From: Hetaerina americana
Lineage: Eukaryota > Arthropoda > Insecta > Odonata > Calopterygidae
Assembly: GCA_022747635.1 (NCBI GenBank)
Contig: JAKTNV010000061.1
Location: 372,001 to 436,000 of the forward strand
Reading direction: 5' to 3'
Length of the DNA: 64,000 nucleotides
Under the pieces are notes generated by a model. The model worked only from the letters and a program-made list of their open reading frames with translations. It had not been told where the DNA came from and did not search any database. The position numbers and the translations under genes were made by a program. This document shows positions 1 to 13,800 of the stretch, one piece after another. The stretch's first letter is position 1, and each line of letters begins with the position of its first letter.

Positions 1-1543
1 TCAACATAGGTATGTATATAAACAAAAAGGTGTGTATGAAACTTTCAAAGTCTAAACTATTAAAGGCCAATTTAATGGTGGAAAGATGATGTAACTTTGC
101 AAAATTTCACAGCATTTATTGGTATACCTAACACCATACAACATTTGAATGCCTTAATATAATTAACTGTTTCAGGCGCAACTCTCTGGATTTGTTCCAT
201 GATGAATAATATCAACATTAAACTTTGTAAATCCACATGAAAAATAAATTTGAACTCGACCCAGGTTTCACTGTGGTGCAACATCATCAGGCCCTCAGGG
301 TCAAAGTTTTATTATGACATTATTCATTGGAATTCCATTCAGTTGTCTTGAACCTTAAAGATATCATCGAAATGCTAGAAAATGACATTTTAACGTTAAA
401 ACATATCATGCTGCTCAAAAAACGCATGAAAATTTCAAAAAGGTATATCATCTTTCTATCCTTAAGTGTGCATAAAATTTCTGAAACGGCTGAAATAGCA
501 TTTTGTTAAAATGTATTACATAAATGCCCTCGTTGGTATCACATATAATTTTTATACAATGGAAGTTGGTTGATACATTTTTGCAAGGGACATAAAAATG
601 AATGTGTTAATCAGTAAAAATGTACCAACAAGGATAAGAAAACATAGCCATTTAAATAATTCCAAGATGAGATGATTTAGTAGCCATCATAAATATAATG
701 ATAGCTAGAATTCATCATATTTTCCTCTTCGTAATCACTATGAAGCATAAACTTCTAAAAATTGTCATCAAATCATAGAACAGTAAGCATGGCGTGACCA
801 ATGGCAAGATGTCATTGCACTCAAAATGCTTGTGGAAAGTAATCTTGCAAGCTCAGTTTAAATCTCCTTCACATTTGAAGACAATGTTAACAGTTATGCC
901 AGCCCAGATAAAACAAATTGCTATTAACTCACAAACAGCATCCCTTCCAATCAGATGTGCATCATTTTCAAATGATTTGGGCAATGGAACTAGTGACTGC
1001 ACCTGGATGAAATTACATGGCCAAAAGACCATGACCGATGAAACCATTATTGAATTAACCCTTTGAAGAGGCTAGTTGAGAATTTATACTTATTTTTTCC
1101 TGTTTCGATAAAAAAAAACATAAATCAAGAATTCATCATCACTCAAACTGAACTAAACCAAATAATATTGTTTCCATATCCATGCCACAGAATCAGGAAC
1201 TCAAAAAACCAGTCTATTACAGATGGAAAATGTGCCAAGGAGGAAACAGGTCCTGTGAAACCTTAATTTTTAACTAAAATATCGAATAATTACCCAGATC
1301 TTTCACACTTCCAAATTTCAATTAAAACGGAAATATTTTAGATGATCGACTACATGTGCATCATGTTATCCAGTTCCCATTGTATACTCTGGTATGTGGT
1401 CTTTTGGGAACTTAATTCAATTTGAAGCAATGTAACACTAAACCCTCCATTGATCAAATGGAGGACAACGTTCGCTGTGGATTTTGGCACATGCACGCCA
1501 TGGAAGTGGGCGGTTCAAAGCATGCGATCCAGATACTACATAC
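1..1543 (-). other. USP34 intron 28 (open at left edge)
   Basis: No exon continuing the catalytic domain was found here, so the next exon is beyond the window. A segment at about 155-245 matches 62890-62985. Confidence 0.55.
155..245. repeat. Dispersed repeat shared with 62890-62985
   Basis: It contains TTAATATAATTAACTGTTTC and ends AAACTTTGTAAATCCACATGA. The latter is identical at 62960-62980, and the interval between shows about 70% similarity by eye. The family is not recognised. Confidence 0.6.
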
Positions 1544-1890
1544 CATCAAGTATGCAAACATTCGCTGCATCTCCCGCAGTGTTTGCTCATGTTTCCCAGG
1601 CACAGCAACCTTGACAATCCCGCTCTCATCGGTCCTGGGTTCCTCACAGGGATTTGAACCCTGCTCCACTGCGGCATCGCCCTCAGCTCCCCCTGTCAGG
1701 GGCCTCCCACCTCCCATGGCCGAGCATTGGGCGCTCAGGATGGAGAGCCTTGCCTGAGGCATCATGTAAAGGTGCTGCATGCAGGACGCCATGTAGCAAG
1801 TGGCACCCAAGTTGGTGAGTCCAACGTAGCCACAGTCGGACCTACCGTCTTCATGTGGCCAATAATCCCATGGATAAGGGGCATGGGAAT
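1544..1890 (-). CDS. USP34: USP34 exon 28, catalytic Cys box
   Basis: The exon encodes SHAPYPWDYWPHEDGRSDC, then YVGLTNLGATCYMASCMQHL and YMMPQARLSI. The catalytic Cys is about residue 1991 (codon at 1796-1798). After the Cys box comes an insert of about 40 residues not present in vertebrate USP34 (about residues 2014-2059), before TLREMQRMFAYLM. It ends phase 0 at donor GTATGT. The following catalytic exons, with the His box, are off the left edge. Confidence 0.95.
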
Positions 1891-4800
1891 CTATGCGAGA
1901 GGGAAGAGTAAAGAAAGGAAATAAATTTAATTTAATTGCCCTAAAACAATTACTACCAATTTTTGTGAAGGGGCTACACAACCCTTGTAGTAAGCATTGC
2001 CTACAGGATTTACCAAAAGTTGAGACCAGGACCCTTTGGTCAGCAGAAAACCACTTCAGCTACTAGAAATCCACTCCAATATTGATCCACGGTAAAATTA
2101 TTCCAAAACAGTTTTAACTTCTTTCACTTATGTACACTAATTTCTCACTTTACTTAATATGCATATACTTGACATCATTCACTTTTCAGATTTCCATTAT
2201 GTAGCACATCACTTTTAAATAGGTGTCTTAAGCAAGACTGAGGAGGAGAATAAGGACTTACAAAAGTGCTGTGATTTTTACACTCTGAAATTGTTGCATT
2301 GAAATGCAAATTAGCGGACGACTCCATTAAAAGTTACTATTGTGGCATCTCCCGCAGTTTCTTGGAACTCAAAAAAGTGGTCTCCGTTCATGTTATACAT
2401 TCATCAGAGCTACTAGAATACTTCTTTATCATATTTCATTTATGTTAAACCATAGGGACATTCCCTGATAACTGTTTGTATGGCATACCTGGTTGATGTT
2501 GGAGGAGCAGCTTTTCATGGAGAAGACGATAATTCTCTGGGCACCCCTTGACCATTTCCACCAGGAGATCATAAGCTGACGAACGGGAGAGGCGAGACTT
2601 GCACTTAGGCACGTGTCTTTTTCGAGGATTCGGCAATGAAAACAGATATTTGAACACCTGCAATTAACAGAATGCATTAATAAAACACATTTACATTCGC
2701 CATCATCATCTATAGCAACCACACATTTGGCTGCTTCCCCTTGGAGACAATGACAGGAAAAAAATCATAACATCCTGTCCTATTTGAAAGATGTCTTTAG
2801 GCCTAATCAAGGCTTATATTACATAAGAGATATTTACAAACTTTTACCCAATTAGTTTTGAGATGTTGACGATACAACACACGCTGCCCATGTGAAATGG
2901 CAGGGTCTTCGAGATATACTCCAGTACACTCATGCTTGCCCCAGTGATTTGCTTACGTTCATGAAATAGGTTGCAATTACTCCTGATTATAAATGGGAGA
3001 TTTATATCACTCAGAACTAATTCAACTGCTAAGACTAATACCAGCTTCAGAGTGTATACACACACATCTCTGGTTGTGGACCCAAGAAATTAATTGTGGC
3101 ATATTTCTGAAAGAGAAACAACTACATATTCCTACTGTTCCTCACAACTATTTCTATACTTCAGTCAGTGAGGGCTACTGGTTTACAATTTATCCCAAAT
3201 AAAACCATTATGATGCCGTCACCAAAACCTGTAGAATGACGCCCTTGGTAAGGAGGTATGGGAATTTTTAACAAATTGAACATCTGAAAATAGCACGCAG
3301 CATTAACGACTGCTGCTATTTCCACGAAAAATGCACCTTTGGCATCCTAGAATGCAGCATAGCATTTCTGAAAGACTGAGAGACCTTAGAAAAATATTTC
3401 TTATCTCTTTCTACATGGAAGATTACCTATGTTTCCACTTCAACTCTATTTTCCTGAATTTGTGACATTTAATTATTCAAAGAGATTTATTTTGAGTATA
3501 ATGCTACGTCCCAGAGACATTCCAGAGGAAGATAAGATTTATTTGCAATCAATCATAAATGTGTCCATCATATTAGGTGAAAACAGCAGTAGTTTATTAA
3601 TCTAAGGACCTGCATAGATTGATATCATCAACACCAAGTTGAAAATATAAAATGAGACAACATTAAAAGATATCTATCATTCATTAGCTCAAGTTGGAAT
3701 TTAAAACCAAGACTATTTGAGGGTGGATAACATACATGACATTTTGAACACCCATGCTGGTATCTGTAAAAAAAATTATCATGGAAGAAATCCAATTTGT
3801 GATAGTGAAAAGACTCTTACCTGAACAAGAAAGTCTTGACATTCTTTGCTGTCTTTGAAAGGAGGGTTATGCTTTAACACATTAGACATTAAATTTATGA
3901 GACCAATGAGACCATCATCTTCCACTGTATTGTGCCTTGTTTCCAGGAATTCTCTTGAAATGATTGAATCCATTAGCTTTTTTGCCAGGCCTTCCAAATC
4001 TATTGGGCAATCCTGAGGGTCTTCAATGCTCTCTGAGAAAAGGAATAAAAACGAAGTCACACTCAGTACAAAATATGCAGAGTTTATCATTGTAAGAAAC
4101 TGTCCCAATAACAATATGATAAAATATAGAACACCTATAGAACACCATTACTATGGTCCTAAAATATTCAACAAAGGATACCCAATCCCTGAATTTTATT
4201 TAGCATCTACTTTATTTCCTAAATTTAAAATCGTTTCCTGTCTTTTCTAAATATTGCAAATTGATAAAATATTATAAGACCAGATTATGACATGGGATTT
4301 GAACTCAAACTATTTTCCTGCACATAAGCCAACTATCACCATTCAAAGAATTTCGTCTAATAACTAGCTACACAAAATGTACATAAATTGGAACCTGTTG
4401 TCATTCAGGGAAAAATTCATCGAATATTTGAACATAAGTACGCCCAAATTTAATGTCTATGCTTTTGTGTAAATGTTTTCTGTGATAATTCACAAAGAAG
4501 TCTTCTATATATTGTTTAATTTTTCCTCATCTTTTTATTAAATAAATAATTCATTCCATCCAACCAAAAATTTAGCATAATTAGAATTACAGTAAGTTGG
4601 TTAGTCGCAGTTACAAGAAGTTAACTCCTCAATGCTCAGAAGAATAAAATAATGTTTCATACCACATATTGCAATCATTCATTCTCAGTTCCATTACCTC
4701 AAGTTTCACTTAACTCTGGCAGTAAAAGTTGAAGATATTAACTGTAGAGTAGTACACTCACAAGTGAAGAACATGATAACAGAGAACAACACTCCCCAGG

Positions 4801-7800
4801 TCTGCTGAAAGACTCCAGCGTATAGTGAGCCAATCTTCAAGAGATCCCGACAGTCTCATTCCCTAAACCTGATCTCAGTCAAAACTAACAAATCAAGATT
4901 ATTGGAATCCCATGCAACCAATACTTTCTGCAACTAGCCTCTTATTTACTTCTTTATACATTGAAACTACCTTAAATAATTAAAATTTTATCAATTTCCC
5001 AGGCCTTTGCATTTATTACCTAGTCTATCCTTTGCTATGCAATATTTACGATGTGCCCCGAGGGGAGACCAAAATCAGAATGAAGCCTCAGGTGGTTTAA
5101 ATAATCCTGAATAAGAGGAAGTCCACCAAGTGCATTTTTACAACGTCATCGGTTCCTAAAATGTCAGGTCTTTTGAATCCTGATTTCAATTCATCTGTGT
5201 TGAATAGGATACAATATGTTAAAGATAATAAAAATAGAACTAGGTAATATGATTTTGGCACCAAAATTTAGTCAACCACATCTCCAAGAAACTGCCCTTT
5301 TTCTGTGTGAAAAAGGTGGTCTTGGGGATGGGAAAGAACATCTCACCTTTGACCACATCCTCTGGCAGACCATCCACGAGGCGGCAGAGCAGCCAAAAAT
5401 AGTCTCTACAAGCAGGACCGTATGCTTCTTTCCCATCCTCTGAGTGATGATGCAGCACCTGTCACAGTGTTCATTTAAGTTATCCACTTATTTCCGAACA
5501 TAAAAAAATACAACTAAACATCAATCAATTTTCAAATTATGATTTATTAACACAAATTTTAACCTCGAGTGTCAAGTTAACTGTAAAAAATATCACAGGC
5601 ATTCTGAGGTCCGGGATATATATTGCTTACATGGAAATCTTTATTCACCTCCTAATTTATTGATCATTTCAAATTTTCTTCCCAATTTCATTTATTCATA
5701 GCCATTTCAACAAATAAACAAGAAAAACAAGTTTTATTTGATACTTTTAGAAAAAAATAATTTTTGAAGAAATCGTGCAGAATCCCATACATGCATGAGC
5801 ATCCTATAAGATGAACTATGATCTGGTGCTTTCCTGAGCATTTTCCTCTGGGCAGATGAGTATTTTGATACCGATTGATAAAAAGCCTCACTCATCTGCC
5901 ATGAGGATGATGCACAAGCAGAGCTTTGAACCACCAGCCAACCAACATAGAACCCCGTTGAAAACCCAAGAAAACTTCATAAACCTTATAACATGTTATA
6001 TGTTGCATTTTTACATTTGCAACATAAGAAATAGTGGTAAATATAAGCATAGTGGAACATTTATTAACATGAATGTAACTTTTTATATCCTGATTTCATC
6101 ATCCTAACCTGGGGGAATCAGTTAATCAAGTATGCCGAGCTAATTTCTGAAAACTATGGCTTATGTTGTGCAGTTTCCCATTGCCACTTTGATTTAAATT
6201 CTGCACCATCATTACATTAATTTGAAATCACATCTCATGGCACTCTTGAGTGAGTAAAATAGTGAATGCCATTGCTTTGTGCCATCCTATCTGTCCACAT
6301 CACATCTATATCTGTGCAAGGAATTGTTAATTAAGTCACGTGTAACACACAAATAATTGATTGTGAGCACTCGGCTCTTTAATAAGAAGTTTTGTTTTTG
6401 GTTTAAAATCACTTCTCATACAATTCACCACACGTTTTGCATGTCTCTCAAGTCCTTATCAGATGAGCTGCAGTTTACAGCATTAGTCAAATCACGGGAG
6501 AAGTCTCTATATTTACATTATTCTAAATTCAAACATTTGAGCATCAAAATCCATCATTGAATTACTATTAACAAGTTAAATTAATAAAAAAAATTTATAT
6601 ACAATCTAAAAATTGGCTGGAAAATATGAAGTTATCCCAATAATATTAAAACTTATTTTAAATTTAAATAAATAAGAATGTAAACCTTTACTCCATATGA
6701 CGCATTGAGAAATTACCATGGATATCAATTGGTATGCTTTAATTAGCTTTGCATGTGGTTTTACTCTGTTTTACAGGTGGTGTCCAAACATTCCCCACCA
6801 CACGCCCTCACAGCAGCTTGTGGAGTATTATGTTGATATAGAATTTGAAAGAATTGCTTGGGGCTCAAATTTAAGCCCCCATGGCAGCAATGGGAAGTAA
6901 AATTTAGCTATTTACTTTCATAAACACAATTTGATGCTTCCTCCAGAGACCTAATTGGCATAATGTAAATTTACTACACCAAACTTATGTAATTTCAGTC
7001 AATAATTCAATAAGAATAAATTGAAAATCAAATTTTATGGCTCATTTACTGGCATAAAATCAAACTTTTCATAAAATCATGATACAGAATATCTAGACTC
7101 TACTTTATTAGCATTCAAAAATTTGTCTTCTTGAGTTTTAGACATTACAAAGATTCTCTAAGGATCCCTTTTGATCCTCTTAGGCTTTATGTCTTACCTT
7201 ACCACCCACTCTCATTCCTAAAGGGCTACATATATGGCAATATCTAACAACCACATAAAAGGGTCAAAAATAGTCATTTTTTATTATTGATAGCTAAGAT
7301 TTTAATTAAGCAATGCCTAATATTATTAACTTTAAATATCAATGGATTTATATGTCAAATTATTGAATTTATTGACTTTATTGAATTGAATTATTTAAAT
7401 GAAAGGCTGCATCTTCTGGGGAGATTAATGCAGTGATTTGCAGTTGCCTTCAACATTGCAGAGCTGCAATATGTTTTGATAGAAACATAATGGAAGGGAG
7501 GATTGAAAAAAAGATACAGCAAGGAAGACCAAGAGACGAGTAAACAGGATACATTTAGAAGGATGTAAAACAAGGAAGCTATGAGGGAATGACAGAATCA
7601 ATACTGAATAGAGAAGAATGGGGGAGCAGCATTAAACCAATCTCAGGTTTGAAATACCGATGACGATTAAGATATTTTTAATCCACATAATCCATTTCAA
7701 TGAAACTTGATCAAAGTCTTTGGAGTCTCTTCTTTTCCTTAAAAAAATAATGGAATATGAAACTCCAGGGCCAGATAACTTGACAACTTAATCAGTAATG

Positions 7801-10800
7801 AAAATAGTTAATGAACAAAGGAGCCCTCTTCACCTCAGAGCCATGGTACGAGGGCCTCATCCCCTCGGCCACCTGTAGGTATTGCAGCAGGAGGGCTAAC
7901 ACCGGAGCAGCAGCCACATTTGCCCTCGCCAGTATGCCAGATGAGGTCCCCTTGGGTCCCAGGCAGAGGCGGTAGACAGCGGTGCATGCTTCCCGACGAA
8001 CGGCAGGCTCTGGGTCCTCCAGGACAAGCCGTCGTAGCCAGATGGGGAAGTGTGGACAGCAGAGGAGGGCCTCCCGCACTGTTTCCCCATGGCCCTCTGA
8101 GTGCGCCCACGACACCAATATAGATGTGGCATGGTGCACCACCTACAAGGAAACAACAAAGAGGCCCAAGGCACGACACACGTTTCATTTAATTTCCAAC
8201 ACTGCTTATGCCCCTCATAGCAACACCACTAGTAGAATTCTGTTAAATTTTTCATCTGTTTTGACTATCTTGCAATTTCTCAAACAGTGCAGTCCTTCAT
8301 TTTATGCATTCCTGTTCTCAAATTTTTTTTCAATTTTCCAAACGAAATTTCTATCATATTCCCGAATATTTCTCCCAAGCACTACAAATCTTAATAGGCT
8401 TTCAGAACATGGATCGTTCTGTATGATTTTACGTTCCACTGGAATCAATGACGGTGATCCAATTAAAATTTCAGTTTTTATCCACCATACTTATGAAGTT
8501 GCCCATAGCAAATATCACCCTACCTCAAAAAAAAGGAGCATTGTTGCCCTCATCAAGAATTCAAGATTGCCACGTCAAATTCCTTAAGCTTTTATTTTAA
8601 ATCAGCCCTTTAACCCATTTTCCCCAGATTTTAGAGAAAATTTAGCTTTTCTCAATTTCCTGATTATATCAACATTGAGCAGACACCTTGTTAAAAGTAA
8701 AATAAATCAGTTTCAAAGAGAATAAACAGCTAAACAGCTGCCATGCTTATTCCAAGTATTTTGAAAGCACTACTGCTGTTGGAAAACAAACCTATTACAT
8801 TTTGCACCGAACAGATAAGCTTGTCCAGTCAGTAACCCGTTTCTTCAAAGATTATTGCAAAATTAATTTAAATTCATTTTAATTAATAATCTTTTCATTA
8901 AAAAAAAGAATTGAGCATTATACAAAATAATATATAAAAGTCATAGTCATAAATGAACTGATTAAAAAAAAAAATAGAAGAAAAATCAATTTTAAAACCC
9001 TGAGGGGCAGTGAAATTTAACAAAATCTGGGTCCAAAAAATTTAATTTGTGGTATTTACAGCAGTGATTTCTGCAGAAAATGATTCAGACTAAACATTAT
9101 TTCTAGAGAGAAATCTTTTCCCTTTCCATTAATTTGCAAATTCGGCATATCACCATACATGTACATAATATAGCTCTATAGTCAGGAATTTGACTGGTTT
9201 TCCATACCAAACAATGACATTACTTGTTGGAATCAAAAGCCTAGGAAAAAGCAAATAAGTGCATGAATGAATGTGCAGTGAAGACTTTCCAATCTCCATA
9301 AAAATTCAGATGATAACTTGGCACATGAATTCCACTATGCATAACTACACTCAGTGCCTTTGCCTTGTGATGACATACAACAAAAATGGCAGGAGAATCC
9401 GACAACTTTTTGTTTTACCAAAATCAACAAAAAAAACTTGTTTAAAAATGTTTTAGGAAAACTGCAATATTGTGATAATGAAAAGTTAATCTTTCCAAAT
9501 AAGCAGTAATTTTATGATCTATCAATTGTGAATTCGTTAATAATAAATGGCGATTTCTCATGCATACAATTCCCAGTCTTGTCCTCCTTTCCAGTTCAGA
9601 CATTGAATCCACCGTAGTTCAGAGGCTTTAATGGCAGGATGAGAAATAGTACTTTTGCTTACTTCAACAGTCATTTCAGTTCACTCTTGAAGCCAAACAA
9701 ATAAAAATGGATGGAGTGGTCTTGTATTTAGTTTTTCCAGCTTCTTAATTTAAATGACCAGCATGTGAAAAACAAAATACAGGACCGTATACATATTTTG
9801 GCCCAAATTGATTCAAAAAAAAGAATTACCAATCACATAGATTTAAGTAAAATGTATAAAACACGCACCTAATTTGACAATTATTTTCTATTCCCTTAAA
9901 ATCAAGATAGAGGAAAATTATACAAGGATAATTAGTAACGGCATATTTACCTGAGCTCTTCCCCAAAAACTGGTCTCATATTGGTTTGGATCACGAGGAA
10001 GAGACACTTCACACAATATATTGGTCAGCCTAGGAAGCACTGTTTTCACATCCATCATTTGGAGGAGAGGCTGAAAAAGATATTTAAAACATAACATATA
10101 ATATTGCATACTGACAAGGAATCATTTTCTCAAGTATTACAGTTTGTTTATTTGTATTAATTAGTGAGATAAATATAATTAACACTTTTTCATGAATGGA
10201 GATCAAATTAAACTTGAAAACTGCACAATGAGCTTCCTACGCTTGTGCCGACCATTTGAATAAACACTCAATCATTACACTGAAGGGACCTCGGCCTCTT
10301 TCTCTAGCAAGAGAAAGTTAAAAAATTTTTTAAATATCTTCTGAAAGTGGATTCAACCAAGTTATGACTAAATAACATTTTGCATGCATTTATGAAATTA
10401 AGGGATTTCATGACACTACGGCCCATTGGATATAGACATCCAACCAAAAAGTGAACCCCCTAATAACATACGTGGTCATGTACTTGGACTTTTACTTTCT
10501 ATTGCACCTACATACTTTTATCAGCGGTGTTCTTCAAAAATTAATCAAATGTAAACCATCCAACAAAACTTCAAGTCTTCTCAGCTATAAATACATGCAT
10601 AAATACACTGGTCAACCCATTACCTCGGACACCTTAGCAATAATGTATTCTGCACTATGAAACCCTAATGAAGGTGCATACAAAAACCCATGCCATTTAA
10701 GGTAATAAAATATCCAGCAAAAATACTTCTTCCATGATGATTACAATTACGAGATTCCTCATTATTCTATTAAATACATGTCCGCACTAAAGAGTCAATT

Positions 10801-13800
10801 GATTTCACTGTAAACCTATGAAATAATGCTACCGCCATGATTTTTTCCCTTTGAAATTTCATTCCTTCTGAAAGTTTTTCATTGAATGTCAGCAGAGAAT
10901 ATGTTTCTATTCTGACAGCCAGTTTTGTTGGTCTTGCATGCTTGGTGGCAGAAAATGCCATTGACCAAAATATGACAAAACATACATATTTATTTTCTCA
11001 ATATCAGAAACATCATAAACCTTAGTATAAAAAGGGACACCGAGAAACTTTAGGGGGCAACTGAGAAAGCAGATGCCTTTGCATTAGATTGAATTACATC
11101 CCTTACAAGCAAATACAATAGAGAAGATAGTCAGAGCCTTCCTTGAGCAGTGCTAAGAATCACTTAAACTGCTAAGACGAATGACCTCCCCTACAGGCAA
11201 ATGACCAAGGTCCCAAAAGATTTCCAAATTGGTACCCACAAAATCAAATGAATTTCACAAATGAGGCAAATATTTTAGCTACTACGGGTCATGCATAGGA
11301 AGACCAAAGAGTTAAAAAAAATAGATAATAACAACCATCTGCCATTGGGCAGAGCTTTCAACAACTTCAAAGCACGACTGACAACAAACAAAAGCCCCAT
11401 TTCTAGTGGCTTGTTCAAGAATTAAAAGAAATCATGAAAGAATCCTAAAAACTTCAATATGGAATGCAACCATGCACAATCTTCTTACCTCCTCGAAATA
11501 CAAAAGGATCAATCAGAGAGAATTCAGACTCTGCCAATGAGAATACATCCACTAGATGAAGGAGATTTATAAAAGATTTAACAAAAATACATTGTTATGT
11601 GAATGTTGACCTAAGTTCACGCAAAAAATTAACTTCACATTCTAAAAGGAGCTATTCCATACAGTTTCCATGAATTCTTGTAAAAATTGGAAATATTGCA
11701 ATGGCAGGTCACTTCAGGCACTAGAAAATGAGTCACGATCAGATTTGATAGGAAAACTTACAGAGCATGCCCTTGCTCTTAAATATTCAACTTATTAAAT
11801 TTGACTTGAAAATGAATATGATCTATTTGTTGAGTTACTTTAAGCTTGTCTATCACAATGAGAACTGAGTCATTGCCATGAATATGCTCAACTCCAAATC
11901 AAGTGGCATTTCTTAAGTTCTTATGGAGAACATTAACTGGCCCTCAGTTGGGGAGGGTGAAAGAAATCTCTCCCAATCTCACTGGTCATGCACACACACA
12001 CATTTCTCACCTCTTCCAGGCTGAGCACGGCTGGGTATTCCCCATTCACCACCTTCCCCGAAGCATACGGTCCACGCACAGCCCGTCCCCGGCCCCTCTG
12101 CCGCCCACCCTGAGACAACGCATCCCCTGGCTCTTCCATCGAGGAGGGGAATGCCACACGTCCACGGTGCGTGCCAGCCCACGTGCCCCCGGCATCCAGC
12201 TGTGACGATGTGCCAAGCGTCCAGAGTAGTCCGAGGAGGGAGGCGAGGCAGTCCAGCTGCCAATCCCACCCACCCCCTCCCCCTCCTCCCCCACGTTGCA
12301 GGACCCCTGCCGACACATACATACATACACACTTATAGGGAGGGGACATATGAAACAACTGTTCAGAACAACAGGGAACCCAACAGCAATATGTGAACAC
12401 ATGCATGATCCAACCAATACTGTTGTACAAGGACATTTTGTACTTGCTTAACATGTGTTCCATTCGTGGGTAATATGCGTATGTCTTTAAGAAGTGCCGT
12501 GACATCCACAAGAGAGGAATCATGCTAATTTCCAACCAATAAAGGTGAGTTACGGCTCCATTTAAAAGTATTTTAAGACTTAGGGCTTTTAAGTGCAGCA
12601 AGATGTCACTTACACTGGGAGAGGAAATAGCTCTAGGGTGCCCGGCTCAGACAATATAATGAGAAGTGGGTTGAAAATGGCCAAAAATAGCACGTTTGGC
12701 ATATGAGGAGGCTATAAAATAAGAATCAAGGGAGGTCAAAATGGATGAAATGAGAATCAATGTGAGCGATATAGCCTTCAAACTGCAGGGGACAAAAAGT
12801 AACACAAGCCTGTGGCACATTCAATTGAATTCAATCGCTGCATGAGGGATGCACATCCTTCAAAGAGCACACAATTTTTGCCAAATATGAAGGAGATTTG
12901 GGGAAGTGGCAGGGGTGCTGAATTTGAATATTTCACAAGAGTGAGATTTTTCTTCTCAGGAGAACAGGAGTTTGTACCTCAAGTAATACCATTCTAAAGA
13001 ATTATTCTTGGACAAAATTTTCACAAAACTCTTGAGAAGATCCAGCCAAGTACTCATGTGAATGTGTACCTTCAATCTTCGAGACAATTTCAATTCAGAG
13101 TACTTAAGTTGGGCACAATGTTTGTAAATTGCAATATCTATGCCTGTAAATATGTTATCTATAACTATTGGTGAAAAAAGTGACAAGGGTATCGATTTAT
13201 AAAATAAACTTACCTGACATAAAGATGTCAAAGAGATGCCTTAATCCACCACATTTAATAAACTTTTGACTCCAACTAACAGTACTAACAGAATTTTTTT
13301 CATTATCACAACTTGACGATGAGTTGGAAGAATCTCCGCTACAATGAGCCTGATGGATTGAAAAAAAAGTAGCCAATTGGAAAGAGAAATATCCTTCAAA
13401 AAAAATATAATCTGGAATAATTTCCAGTTAACAACTTCATGTGATGGAATAATTTTGAGGACAATAATTACTTACATTGCGTGAGATCCTACTGACTGGC
13501 CGACAAAGACATTCAACAATGCGTAAGGAGTACATGAGTCTCTGTGGTGCCTCAGGATCCAACAAGTCCCGGAGAGAGGGCACAGTTGGTCCACTGCAAA
13601 GGTCACGAAAGCCTCGGAGGATGGTGGGGCTGGTAGGCAAGAGGGCGAGGATGTCCCACACCCTCCTCGACAATACTTGGGCTTTGGTGTGAGGCATGTG
13701 GTGCTGCATATGGCAACAAAAGTAAATGACAGGCTTGTGAGAATGTTTGTTTACCAAGGATGGGCATCATTTGAAGTCCCGAGTATTTTAAAGGAAGGAT

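Noticed and set aside
7982..8587. 201-codon plus-strand open frame
   Set aside because: Half of it is antisense to USP34 exon 24 and the rest is AT-rich intron with no recognisable domain.
11979..12417. Additional long open frames overlapping exon 22
   Set aside because: High GC leaves all frames open; only the frame with WQLDCLASLL matches USP34 and fits splice phases.
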